Shown here piece by piece: positions 1-5,960 of a DNA stretch of 32,518 nt (position 1 is its first letter; every line of letters begins with the position of its first letter). The position numbers and the translations under genes are program-made. Source of the DNA: a virus. Under the pieces are notes generated by a model. The model was not told where the DNA came from. It did no database searches and saw nothing but the letters and a program-made list of their open reading frames with translations. The stretch covers positions 1 to 32,518 of the IMG/VR virus record IMGVR_UViG_3300030060_005884. One strand, written 5' to 3'.

Positions 1-255
1 CCAAGTAACGCTTTTGTAGTAGGTCGTCAATAGTTACGGGCTCAATTATTTTATTGTAAACCTCGTGTAAGCTCCTTTGTTTCCCTGTCCTTAATGGCGT
101 GGCCGTTGCCCCTATAATAAAAGGATCGTGCGGGCTGTCCTTGTATTTTAAAATAATTTTGTCAAAGGTTTGTTTGTGCGCCTCGTCAATTATAATTAAG
201 TCCACGGCTGGCAGCTCCCGCCTTGTTAAGGTGTCAACGCTTGCCAGGTAACAAT
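1..255. repeat. Left copy of the contig-end overlap
   Basis: Bases 1-255 align without gaps to 32264-32518 (offset 32263) with 14 mismatches by hand count. Twelve mismatches fall in the same codon phase, which is the third position of the helicase reading frame on the minus strand. This looks like a circular or terminally redundant genome whose ends were assembled from two related strains. A tandem, diverged second helicase gene in a larger genome is the alternative. Confidence 0.85.
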
Positions 256-519
256 TATTTTTTAGTTGCTTATGTCCTGGGGCTATAATGGTGGGGTAAA
301 GCCCGAGGCGGTTTAAATTGTATTCGGCTTGGCCTATTCTTTACGGTCGCAAATAATCATAACTTTTTTACCGTTAGCAATTGAAAGGCTGGTTAAAGTT
401 GTAAAAATTACCGTTTTTCCCCCTCCCGTTGGTACGCAAAGAATAACCGATTTAAGGCCCTGGCTAAACGCTTGGCGAATTAAAAAAACGCTTTCTGTTT
501 GGTAGTTTCTTAGCTTCAT
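1..519 (-). CDS. SF2 DNA helicase, N-terminal part, frameshifted; continues at the other end
   Basis: This is the start of a superfamily 2 (DEAD/DEAH, restriction-helicase-like) ATPase that would unwind or translocate on DNA during phage replication. The first 61 residues, from the ATG at 519, carry the Walker A motif (PTGGGKT, residues 30-36) and end in DRKE at a TAG at 334-336. In the -1 frame the protein resumes at once with IGQAEYNLNRLG and continues to base 1 through the DEAH box (IIIDEAH) and motif III (GATATP). One extra A at about 337 would give an unbroken DRKEIGQAEYN, so I read this as a one-base loss (mutation or homopolymer undercall at the contig edge), not a gene end. The start overlaps the stop of the preceding gene as ATGA. 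The rest of the protein is at 31437-32518; joined, it would have about 448 residues. Confidence 0.8.
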
Positions 520-710
520 ATTTCGTATTTCTCGCGGTAAATTAAAGCGGTTAACTTGGCGTTATTTGAAACGGTTTCTTTTATTATTTCCTGAGCCTCG
601 GGGCTTTTTATAATCCTATTTTTATTTACTATTACGCGGCCCGTTTTTGCCCTTTTAAATAGTTTTTTTTCGATAAAGTAAATTTCGTAAAATCTGTTGT
701 TTGGTCCCAT
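516..710 (-). CDS. Small protein of unknown function; possible -1 frameshift extension of the upstream ORF
   Basis: A 64-residue basic protein that I do not recognise. Its stop overlaps the helicase start as ATGA, so the two are probably translationally coupled. The first 26 codons overlap the end of the upstream 115-residue ORF in another frame, which is an unusually long overlap. The upstream frame contains A_AAA_AAC at 719-713, and a -1 slip there enters this frame at Leu-Met-Gly-Pro, just before this ATG. It may therefore be a separate gene, a programmed frameshift extension, or the true C-terminus of the upstream protein if one A was lost from the A run. Confidence 0.55.
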   Translation of the reverse strand: MGPNNRFYEIYFIEKKLFKRAKTGRVIVNKNRIIKSPEAQEIIKETVSNNAKLTALIYREKYEI

Positions 711-979
711 GAGTTTTTTATCCTTATTTGTGTATAATCGTTTGAAAATTCAATTTGCGGCTCGTCCGTATAAAAGCTGTAATTATTAATATAGTGCTTA
801 CAGTGAAAAATTAAAGCCTCTTTATTTTTTAGGCCAGGAATTTTTTTAAGCTCCTGTTTTTCCATTCCCCTGGGCTGTATCATTGTGCCAGGCTTAGGCG
901 TGTAAAGGGCAAAAACTCGCCCTTTGTTGGCCCTTATAAATTCGACGAGTTTTAAGTATTTGGGTTTGTTAAATTCCAT
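632..979 (-). CDS. Hypothetical protein, 115 residues
   Basis: I do not recognise this protein. The N-terminal half is basic with an alternating strand-like pattern (residues about 15-30 and 55-90), and there is no signal peptide or membrane segment. The start at 979 overlaps the end of the C5 methyltransferase gene by 11 bases, so it belongs to the same minus-strand operon. Its last 23 or so residues lie beyond the slippery-type A run described for the downstream ORF and may not be the real C-terminus. Confidence 0.6.
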   Translation of the reverse strand: MEFNKPKYLKLVEFIRANKGRVFALYTPKPGTMIQPRGMEKQELKKIPGLKNKEALIFHCKHYINNYSFYTDEPQIEFSNDYTQIRIKNSWDQTTDFTKFTLSKKNYLKGQKRAA

Positions 980-1616
980 TTTTTAGCTGTTTTTTTACGG
1001 TTGTTAAAATTTCTTTGCAAAGCTCAGGCGGTATTTTCGAGCGCTCATAATTTCCTTTTATTCCTTGCGTCCCTGTTTTACTGCCTCGGGGCGCCTCCTC
1101 GTGGTGGCAATTTTTATTGCCGTTAAAACATTTTGGGCGCGGTTGCCAGCCGTTTGGGTTAAACATATCTTTAATGTTATTACTCCAAATGTCTGTTGGC
1201 TTCATTCGTTTGTCCCCGTAGGTGCAATATGTTACCGTTACTCGATCCAGGCCCGTTATTTTTTTTCTCATCATTCCCCGAGGGTTTTCGATAAAGTAAA
1301 AGGCGTTTGGAAACCATTTTAAAACTTGTAAAGTTTTGCTTAGTATTTCCAAGCCCTTAACTGCCTCTTTTGTTTTTGGTGTCCCGTTTTCCCCCCAGTG
1401 CGTGCCAATACTTGCCACGCTGAAAGTAATACAAGGGGGCGAGGCCCAAATTATCGAGGGTTTTACGGGTATCATTTCTTTTTTTAGCTTTAAAATATCA
1501 ATTACAAGGTCGATTTTTTCAAAATTGTTAATATCAACACTAAAAACTTGAAACCCTAAAGCCTCGGCCTCTTTGCCTACGCTCCGACTGCCAGCAAATA
1601 ACTCTAATAAAACCAT
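969..1616 (-). CDS. DNA cytosine-5 methyltransferase
   Basis: Transfers a methyl group from S-adenosylmethionine to C5 of cytosine in a specific DNA sequence; in a phage this usually protects the genome from host restriction. Motif I is LFAGSRSVG (residues 6-14), the catalytic motif IV is SPPC with Cys62, and motif VI appears as ENPRG (110-114). At 215 residues it is shorter than typical bacterial enzymes (about 320-400), so the target-recognition part is small, but short phage forms are known. The C-terminal part has a Cys/His-rich stretch (CFNGNKNCHH) that might bind metal. The ATG overlaps the stop of the exonuclease gene as TAATG, indicating coupling. No partner endonuclease is seen, so it is likely an orphan. 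Target sequence unknown. Confidence 0.85.
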   Translation of the reverse strand: MVLLELFAGSRSVGKEAEALGFQVFSVDINNFEKIDLVIDILKLKKEMIPVKPSIIWASPPCITFSVASIGTHWGENGTPKTKEAVKGLEILSKTLQVLKWFPNAFYFIENPRGMMRKKITGLDRVTVTYCTYGDKRMKPTDIWSNNIKDMFNPNGWQPRPKCFNGNKNCHHEEAPRGSKTGTQGIKGNYERSKIPPELCKEILTTVKKQLKNGI

Positions 1617-2428
1617 TATTTACTTTTCAATTCAGTTAAACACTTATTAAAATACTCGTTTGCTGCCTTGTAAGCGCTTTTTATGTCCTTTACGTCCTCA
1701 GCGCTTAGCGTTATTTCGTCGCTCATGCTTATTCGCTTATTTGCGGCGTGTTTGTCCTCGATTCTATGGAGGTCTAAGTCCTCAAAGTCAGGGACGAGCT
1801 CGGCGGGTGTGTCGGTTATTACATAGCAAACAAAGGCTTTTTTTAACTTCCATAGTATTAAGTATCCTTTTTGCTGCCAGTCGTAGCCCGCCTCTTTTAC
1901 TTTTTTGTTTACGTCCTCTTTAAAAGCTGGGAAAGTTGAAATGTCCCAGGCGTTTTTTATATCAATAATAAAGCCCGCTTTTTTGTCCACAATATCGGCC
2001 TCCCCTGTTAACCAAGTAAGGCTTTTACGCTCTTCGTTTTTTACATAGGGCGCTTGATGTACTGAGGCCAGCGCTTTTATTGCCTCGTCCTCGTTTACAA
2101 TACCCTTTTCAAGGTATTTATTATCAATTCTTTTTGTGTAGCCGTAAAAGTTCTCTTTTGCCAGCTCCTTAATGTAAGTTTTGGCGGTTGTGGATAGCTC
2201 CCAGGCGTCTTTAAATGGCTCCAATTCGTTAGCCTGAGCGGTAAGCTGCCCGAGCTTTTCAAGTTTATTAATAGCCGTTTTTGTGGTCTTGTTAGTTATG
2301 GCCTCATATTTGGCGCTTTCCTCCTGTAACTTTATTACAGTGTCGGCGTAAATTTGGGCCTTGCTTTTTGTCTTAGGTCGGCCCATAATCTTATATAGGC
2401 TGCTACAGCGAATAATTAATTTTTGCAT
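1616..2428 (-). CDS. YqaJ-like PD-(D/E)XK exonuclease (viral recombinase type)
   Basis: Predicted lambda-exonuclease-like nuclease that resects double-stranded DNA for recombination or replication repair. The opening IIRCSSLYKIMG (residues 5-16) is characteristic of YqaJ-type enzymes. The catalytic core is GEADIV (Asp near residue 145) followed by IIDIKNAWD, the D...D-x-K arrangement of PD-(D/E)XK nucleases. The 270-residue length fits. It lies directly downstream of an SSB-like gene, the usual nuclease plus single-strand binding or annealing arrangement, although I cannot identify a RecT or Erf annealing protein nearby. Start chosen at 2428 because the conserved N-terminal motif begins there; MGRP further in is a less likely start. 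Confidence 0.8.
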   Translation of the reverse strand: MQKLIIRCSSLYKIMGRPKTKSKAQIYADTVIKLQEESAKYEAITNKTTKTAINKLEKLGQLTAQANELEPFKDAWELSTTAKTYIKELAKENFYGYTKRIDNKYLEKGIVNEDEAIKALASVHQAPYVKNEERKSLTWLTGEADIVDKKAGFIIDIKNAWDISTFPAFKEDVNKKVKEAGYDWQQKGYLILWKLKKAFVCYVITDTPAELVPDFEDLDLHRIEDKHAANKRISMSDEITLSAEDVKDIKSAYKAANEYFNKCLTELKSK

Positions 2429-2446
2429 TTTTTAGGGGGTTTAAAT

Positions 2447-2476
2447 GGGGGGCGGGTGCCCCCCGTGTGTGTGTGT
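2447..2476 (-). other. All-G/C hairpin followed by a (GT)6 tract between SSB and exonuclease genes
   Basis: A perfect 7-bp stem of only G/C pairs (2447-2453 with 2458-2464) and a 4-base loop sits in the 50-bp gap between the SSB stop and the exonuclease start, next to six GT repeats at 2465-2476. There is no T tract on the transcript side, so it is not a standard terminator. It may set mRNA stability or the SSB to exonuclease expression ratio. Confidence 0.5.
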
Positions 2477-2478
2477 AA

Positions 2479-3141
2479 TTAAAAAGGTATTTCCTCGCTT
2501 TCCTCGTCCTGGGTTGCTACAGCCTCAGGCGTTGCCTGTTCTTGCTGCCCCTCCCACTTAATCGAGTTAATAAGGTTTTCTAAAAACTCGAGCTGGTCGG
2601 TATCGTCCCAAGTGTTTTTCCCTTTTACTTTTATTTTTTTCATTTCGGGGTAGCCGTTCGGCTCCTCCTTAGTGTAAGCGGGTAAAACCTTGCCAGCCTT
2701 TGAAATTTCGCCCTGGTATGGTACGGCGTAATAGTTAGTAACTGCCTCGCCTTTTGAGTTGGTCCCGTCGATTGCGTAACCAACCAGGGCCACGTCCTTG
2801 GATAGGTCAATATTTGGCAGCTTTTTAAGTAGGCTTTTACCTGTGCTGTTAAATCGAAAATCGACGGCGAAAAATTCGGGGTTTAAATCGTCCTCGGTTA
2901 CGTCGATAAGTATTTGAAAGCTTTTCCCGTAGTCGCCCTCACGTACTTTAATTTCGACAATTTGGCCAGTTACCTGGTCCATAAATATCTCATAAATGGT
3001 TTTCCCAGTGTTGGGCCCTTGCTCCAATATTCGCGGCGTTGCGCCTTTGTGGTTTTCGCTTACTCGTCTTGTAAACTGTCCTTTTGAAAAGTTCCAATAT
3101 TTAACGGCGCTTTCCTGGGTTGCTTTCGCTCCTCTTTGCAT
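2479..3141 (-). CDS. Single-stranded DNA-binding protein, SSB-like
   Basis: Predicted to coat single-stranded DNA during replication and recombination. The protein has a strand-rich middle region compatible with an OB fold (residues about 45-150) and ends in a long acidic tail finishing EESEEIPF, closely matching the D/E-rich IPF tip through which bacterial SSBs dock partner proteins. At 220 residues it is longer than E. coli SSB (178). The fold assignment rests on the tail, the composition and the adjacent exonuclease gene; core identity is not obvious to me by eye. Similar proteins are common in Bacteroidetes phages next to YqaJ exonucleases. Confidence 0.65.
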   Translation of the reverse strand: MQRGAKATQESAVKYWNFSKGQFTRRVSENHKGATPRILEQGPNTGKTIYEIFMDQVTGQIVEIKVREGDYGKSFQILIDVTEDDLNPEFFAVDFRFNSTGKSLLKKLPNIDLSKDVALVGYAIDGTNSKGEAVTNYYAVPYQGEISKAGKVLPAYTKEEPNGYPEMKKIKVKGKNTWDDTDQLEFLENLINSIKWEGQQEQATPEAVATQDEESEEIPF

Positions 3142-3173
3142 AATATAAAAATTAGGGGGTTAGTAAATAAAAA

Positions 3174-3380
3174 TTAATTTGGTTGTAAAATCTTTACGAG
3201 CTCCTCAAGCTTGCTTAAAATTTCCTCGTCCAAAAGTCGGCCGTGTATTACGTTAGTAACTCGGCTTTTACTTTTGTAAGTGTTAAAACTTGGGTATTTA
3301 GTTACAAAAAGCGGTATTATGCTTTTTGGTAGTGCGGCCCTCGCTGCCTCCACTCGTTTAATAAATTCTATTTTATCCAT
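3174..3380 (-). CDS. Small hypothetical protein, possibly DNA-binding
   Basis: A 68-residue basic, helical protein. The stretch around residues 22-55 (LFVTKYPSFNTYKSKSRV followed by TNVIHGRLLDEEIL) resembles the recognition region of small phage helix-turn-helix proteins, where a V-x-x-V-x-x-G-R segment follows the recognition helix. If so, it could act on the divergent promoters at 3988-4054, but this is inference from fold resemblance only. It is tightly spaced with the gene before it, with one base between. Confidence 0.5.
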   Translation of the reverse strand: MDKIEFIKRVEAARAALPKSIIPLFVTKYPSFNTYKSKSRVTNVIHGRLLDEEILSKLEELVKILQPN

Positions 3381-3381
3381 T

Positions 3382-3633
3382 TTAAAGGGTTTTTGTTTGT
3401 TCTCGTTTTTCTCGCTGGGCCTTGGTTTCTATAAACTCGGTAAAGCTGCCCTTTCCTTTTAACGTAAGATCCAAAGATAAATAATTGTAATTTTCAACTT
3501 CGTTTGTAATTTCCTTAATAAAGGTATTTTTAATTTTAAAACCTTTTAACTGTCCTTTAATAAAAAGCGGCTTAGTGTTTACTTTCCATAAAGTAAAGTT
3601 ATTATTATTAAAGCTTATTTTTTGTTCTTCCAT
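3382..3633 (-). CDS. Hypothetical protein, 83 residues
   Basis: I do not recognise this protein. It shows a strand-rich first half and a strongly charged helical end (about residues 70-83, rich in Lys, Arg and Glu). The ATG at 3633 lies inside the 3' end of the upstream 40-residue membrane peptide gene, whose stop is at 3615-3617, so the two overlap by 19 bases. It is part of the leftward operon that starts at the promoter near 3990. Confidence 0.6.
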   Translation of the reverse strand: MEEQKISFNNNNFTLWKVNTKPLFIKGQLKGFKIKNTFIKEITNEVENYNYLSLDLTLKGKGSFTEFIETKAQREKREQTKTL

Positions 3634-3737
3634 TTCTTAATGTATAAGTATAATTTTTCTAAATAGTGTAAAGCCGAAATAAGCAAGGAAAATAAAACCA
3701 AAATCCACATAAATAAATTTAGTTTTAATTTTCTCAT
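3615..3737 (-). CDS. Single-span membrane microprotein, 40 residues
   Basis: A short ORF supported by exact ATGA overlap with the upstream gene (stop 3734-3736, start 3735-3737). The protein has a basic N-terminus (MRKLKLN), one hydrophobic segment of about 19 residues (LFMWILVLFSLLISALHYL) and a Lys-rich tail, suggesting an inner-membrane peptide with a short N-terminal extension. Function unknown; small membrane peptides made early by phages often alter host membrane processes or exclude other phages, but nothing here shows which. Confidence 0.6.
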   Translation of the reverse strand: MRKLKLNLFMWILVLFSLLISALHYLEKLYLYIKKWKNKK

Positions 3738-3940
3738 TTTTCGGTTATTTTTTTAAGTTCTTTAATTTGCAAATAGTGCACGGGCTTTTTACTCATATAA
3801 GTTTTTACAAAACTTTTTAATAACTCTTTGTCGTCCAATGCCACGACTAAGCGCCTTATTATTTTAAAGTCGATCTGTTCAAAACGTACATAACAACTAA
3901 AAAGCTCCTTATATAGTTGGTTTATTTCGGTGTTTTCCAT
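3734..3940 (-). CDS. Hypothetical protein, first gene of the leftward operon
   Basis: A 68-residue, mostly helical, Lys/Glu-rich protein that I do not recognise. It is the first gene downstream of the well-matched promoter at 3988-4019, so it should be the promoter-proximal product of the leftward operon. The 5' untranslated region would be about 40 bases. Its stop overlaps the ATG of the next gene as ATGA. Confidence 0.65.
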   Translation of the reverse strand: MENTEINQLYKELFSCYVRFEQIDFKIIRRLVVALDDKELLKSFVKTYMSKKPVHYLQIKELKKITEK

Positions 3941-3987
3941 ACCGCTAATTTAAGCCCATTTAAGAGAATAAAACAAAAAATTTAGTA

Positions 3988-4019
3988 CAAAGTTATTAAC
4001 ACAAAACTGTTGATACAAA
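3988..4019 (-). promoter_or_regulatory. Bacteroidetes-type promoter, leftward
   Basis: On the minus strand a TTTG (-33 element, bases 4019-4016) is followed after 20 bp by TAACTTTG (bases 3995-3988), an exact match to the Bacteroidetes -7 consensus TAnnTTTG at the expected spacing. It precedes the ATG at 3940 and should drive the leftward early operon. Confidence 0.75.
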
Positions 4020-4028
4020 AAGTTTTGT
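4001..4028. repeat. Inverted repeat between divergent promoters, candidate operator
   Basis: ACAAAACT at 4001-4008 is exactly repeated in inverted orientation as AGTTTTGT at 4021-4028, leaving 12 bases between. The repeat spans both -33 boxes (4016-4019 and 4024-4027), so one bound regulator could control both directions. No binding protein is proven. Confidence 0.5.
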
Positions 4029-4054
4029 TTTAATCTTCCTCGGTTGTATATTAG
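4024..4054 (+). promoter_or_regulatory. Bacteroidetes-type promoter, rightward, possibly giving a leaderless mRNA
   Basis: TTTG at 4024-4027 is followed after 19 bp by TATATTAG at 4047-4054, matching TAnnTTTG with one mismatch. With usual spacing transcription would begin at about 4059-4061, which is the ATG of the first rightward gene. The transcript may therefore lack a leader. Confidence 0.6.
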
Positions 4055-4058
4055 CGAA

Positions 4059-4262
4059 ATGGAAAAACAATTTAAACCCCCGAGCTGGGAATATAGAAAC
4101 GCAAAGGCCAAGCGTTTAATAAAGCTTTTAAAAGAGGGCCAAAAAGTTAGCCGCTGGGAATTGTACCCCGTACGCTTTATATGTTTAAATTTAGCAAAGG
4201 ACGACGAGGGCCTAAAGCATGAAATTAATTTATTAATTGACGAGGCCAAAGCCTCCCTTTAA
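4059..4262 (+). CDS. Small basic hypothetical protein, first gene of the rightward operon
   Basis: A 67-residue Lys-rich, helical protein of unknown function. I place the start at the ATG at 4059; an upstream TTG at 4044 lies inside the predicted -7 promoter element and is unlikely. The opening MEKQFKPPSWEYRNAKAK and the two amphipathic helices that follow suggest a small soluble or nucleic-acid-associated protein. It leads the rightward operon, with 10 bases to the next start. Confidence 0.6.
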   Translation: MEKQFKPPSWEYRNAKAKRLIKLLKEGQKVSRWELYPVRFICLNLAKDDEGLKHEINLLIDEAKASL

Positions 4263-4272
4263 ACCTATAAAA

Positions 4273-4485
4273 ATGTACCCTATCCAAATTTTAAACTGCA
4301 TAGACGAAAAAATTTTACTTCACGAGTGCGTGGCAAGTGTCGAAATAGACGGGAAAACCTACAATTTAAACCGTTGCAAAAGAATAGCAAAAACAGACGC
4401 CCGCAAAATTTTAGCCCTGGCCGACTTCTTAGAAATTAGCGAAAGGGCAAAGGATCGCTTAAACTATATAATTAACACTTTTTAG
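4273..4485 (+). CDS. Hypothetical protein, 70 residues
   Basis: I do not recognise this protein. An N-terminal strand-rich part (about 1-35, with EIDGKTYNL resembling a beta hairpin) is followed by a helical part (about 36-70). The ATG at 4273 is preceded by an A-rich stretch, as in other genes here; the longer frame from a TTG at 4237 would overlap the preceding gene by 26 bases and is less likely. Two bases separate it from the next gene. Confidence 0.6.
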   Translation: MYPIQILNCIDEKILLHECVASVEIDGKTYNLNRCKRIAKTDARKILALADFLEISERAKDRLNYIINTF

Positions 4486-4487
4486 AT

Positions 4488-4736
4488 ATGAAAACAGAAA
4501 TAAAACAACTTACAGCCCACGAGCTTATTTTAAAGCTGCAAGAGGCGGGAATTACTAACGAATACGTTAATAAAATACTTAACGAGGTTAAAATTGAAAA
4601 GCAAAAGGAATACGAAAACGGCCGAAAACATGGCTTTACTTACGCCTTAAACCTGGTTTACGACAAATTTAAAACCGCCCATAATTTCAATACTCAGTAC
4701 TTAAAAGAGTGGCTTACAAAACTAAGTTTAAAATGA
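4488..4736 (+). CDS. Hypothetical helical protein, 82 residues
   Basis: A charged, helical protein without recognisable motifs or membrane segments; residues about 25-50 could form a short coiled coil. The reading frame is bounded by a close upstream stop (two bases before the ATG) and an ATGA overlap with the next gene, so both ends fit the operon. Function unknown. Confidence 0.65.
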   Translation: MKTEIKQLTAHELILKLQEAGITNEYVNKILNEVKIEKQKEYENGRKHGFTYALNLVYDKFKTAHNFNTQYLKEWLTKLSLK

Positions 4737-4849
4737 GCTATTTTATTGAGGCGCTAAACGCTACGAGCTGGGCCAGGCTTTTATTTTATACTGTAACGCT
4801 TTTTTTAATACTGGCCGCCATTAAAAACATAATAACCCCCGAAAAATGA
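4733..4849 (+). CDS. Single-span membrane microprotein, 38 residues
   Basis: A short ORF held between two ATGA junctions: its ATG overlaps the stop of the previous gene (4733-4736) and its stop overlaps the ATG of the exonuclease gene (4846-4849), which strongly supports translation. It has a polar N-terminus of about 14 residues and one hydrophobic segment (RLLFYTVTLFLILAAI). Function unknown; it is co-translated with a nuclease and is one of three comparable membrane peptides in the early regions. Confidence 0.65.
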   Translation: MSYFIEALNATSWARLLFYTVTLFLILAAIKNIITPEK

Positions 4850-5619
4850 TAAAATTAAAACGCCCCCTTATTGTGTTTGATTTAGAAACTACGGGCCTGG
4901 ATTTCCACAAGGACCGTATTATACAAATAGCAATAATAAAAAAATTCCCAGGAACAAATAAAAAACCCCTTGAGGTTGTGCGATACGTAAACCCAGGCTT
5001 TAAAATACCGCCTGAGGTTACGGCTATACATGGAATAAAGGACGACGACGTAAAGGACGCCAAAACTTTTAAGGAAATGGCCCCAGGAATAGCCAAATTT
5101 ATAAAAGGCTGCGACGTAGTAGGCTACAATTCAAACCGCTTCGACGTTCCATTTTTACAAAGTGCCTTTGAACGTGCCGAAATTTACGACGCACTCAACG
5201 ACGTTGAATTTATCGACGTGTTCAACCTCTATTGCAAGTTTAACCCTCGCACGCTTTCCCAGGCCTATGCCGACTACTGCGGAAAACATTTAGAGGCCCA
5301 CAAAGCCGACGCCGACGCAAAGGCCACTATTGAGGTTTTAGAGGCTATTATCGACGAGCACAAGGACGAAATTAAGGCCCATAATTTAGAGGGGCCGACG
5401 GTTAAAACCTTGGCGGAAATGTCCCAAAAAACAAAAAAAATTGATATATTGGGGCGTATCGTGGAAAATGAAAAGGGCGAGGCTGTTTTTTCATTTGGTA
5501 AACACAAAGGAAAGGCGGTAACCTCTCAGCGTAACTATTGCAAATGGTTACTTGATAACGACGCTTTCACCGTGAATACTAAAGAAAAAATTAAACAAAT
5601 ATTAAACGCAAAAACATGA
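4846..5619 (+). CDS. DnaQ-family 3'-5' exonuclease with ExoX-like C-terminal segment
   Basis: Predicted metal-dependent exonuclease removing nucleotides from DNA 3' ends, possibly for proofreading, resection or nucleotide recycling. All DEDDh motifs are present: Exo I FDLETTG (Asp12, Glu14), Exo II with Asp100 in GYNSNRFD, and Exo III HKADAD with His152 and Asp157. After a linker, residues about 217-245 (FSFGKHKGKAV, then YCKWLL) resemble the small C-terminal domain of exodeoxyribonuclease X-type proteins. Length 257 fits a two-domain form. It is the only recognisable enzyme in the rightward operon; the next gene overlaps its stop as ATGA. There is no phage DNA polymerase, so any proofreading role would involve the host polymerase. 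Confidence 0.88.
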   Translation: MIKLKRPLIVFDLETTGLDFHKDRIIQIAIIKKFPGTNKKPLEVVRYVNPGFKIPPEVTAIHGIKDDDVKDAKTFKEMAPGIAKFIKGCDVVGYNSNRFDVPFLQSAFERAEIYDALNDVEFIDVFNLYCKFNPRTLSQAYADYCGKHLEAHKADADAKATIEVLEAIIDEHKDEIKAHNLEGPTVKTLAEMSQKTKKIDILGRIVENEKGEAVFSFGKHKGKAVTSQRNYCKWLLDNDAFTVNTKEKIKQILNAKT

Positions 5620-5819
5620 ACCCCGCCCCCAAAAAATTACAGGATAAAATCGAAACAGGAACCTACAAAAATTATGATTACGCCCAGGCAATTGAGACCG
5701 ATCCCGTATATATACAGGATAAAATCGAAAACTACGGCCTAATATTGGACGAAATTGCAAAAGCTTATTTTGACTTCCATTTAAACCGCTCCTTAGGGCT
5801 TAACTTTAATATGTATTAA
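5616..5819 (+). CDS. Hypothetical protein, 67 residues
   Basis: A small protein of unknown function with two related segments (LQDKIETGTYKNYDYAQAIE, then IQDKIENYGLILDEIAKAY), hinting at an internal duplication of about 25 residues. It starts on an ATGA overlap with the exonuclease gene and is directly followed by another microprotein ORF. Confidence 0.6.
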   Translation: MNPAPKKLQDKIETGTYKNYDYAQAIETDPVYIQDKIENYGLILDEIAKAYFDFHLNRSLGLNFNMY

Positions 5820-5912
5820 ATGGATAAAATTATTTTAAAAATTTGCTTTGTTTTTATTGCTTTGGCGATTGTGGCAATTAAGATAAAAGCAAAAAACAAA
5901 AGGGGCTATTAA
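5820..5912 (+). CDS. Single-span membrane microprotein, 30 residues
   Basis: The ATG at 5820 immediately follows the stop of the previous gene. The product is a hydrophobic helix (about residues 4-22, IILKICFVFIALAIVAIKI) with a Lys/Arg-rich tail, ending inside the terminator stem at 5910-5912. It is short, so coding is less certain than for the 38-residue peptide, but its placement and Lys-flanked membrane segment fit the operon style. Confidence 0.5.
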   Translation: MDKIILKICFVFIALAIVAIKIKAKNKRGY

Positions 5913-5926
5913 TAGCCCCTTTTTTC
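5899..5926 (+). terminator. Intrinsic terminator of the rightward operon, probably bidirectional
   Basis: A perfect 10-bp palindromic stem (5901-5910 with 5911-5920) is followed by six T on the plus strand. The opposite strand also has a T-rich run after the same stem, so it may also stop leftward transcripts. It lies between the rightward operon and the end of the leftward lysis genes. Confidence 0.85.
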
Positions 5927-5933
5927 TTACCCC

Positions 5934-5960
5934 TAAAAAAGTTGAAAGTTAAACTTTCAA
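5934..5960 (-). terminator. Intrinsic terminator of the leftward lysis and tail operon
   Basis: On the minus strand an 8-bp stem (5960-5953 with 5949-5942) with a 3-base loop is followed by C and six T. It overlaps the last codons and stop of the membrane protein gene ending at 5949. Confidence 0.7.

Noticed and set aside
3950-4249. 99-residue minus-strand ORF opposite the first rightward gene
   Set aside because: It is antisense to 4059-4262 and covers both promoters; the exact leftward promoter and gene at 3940 fit much better.
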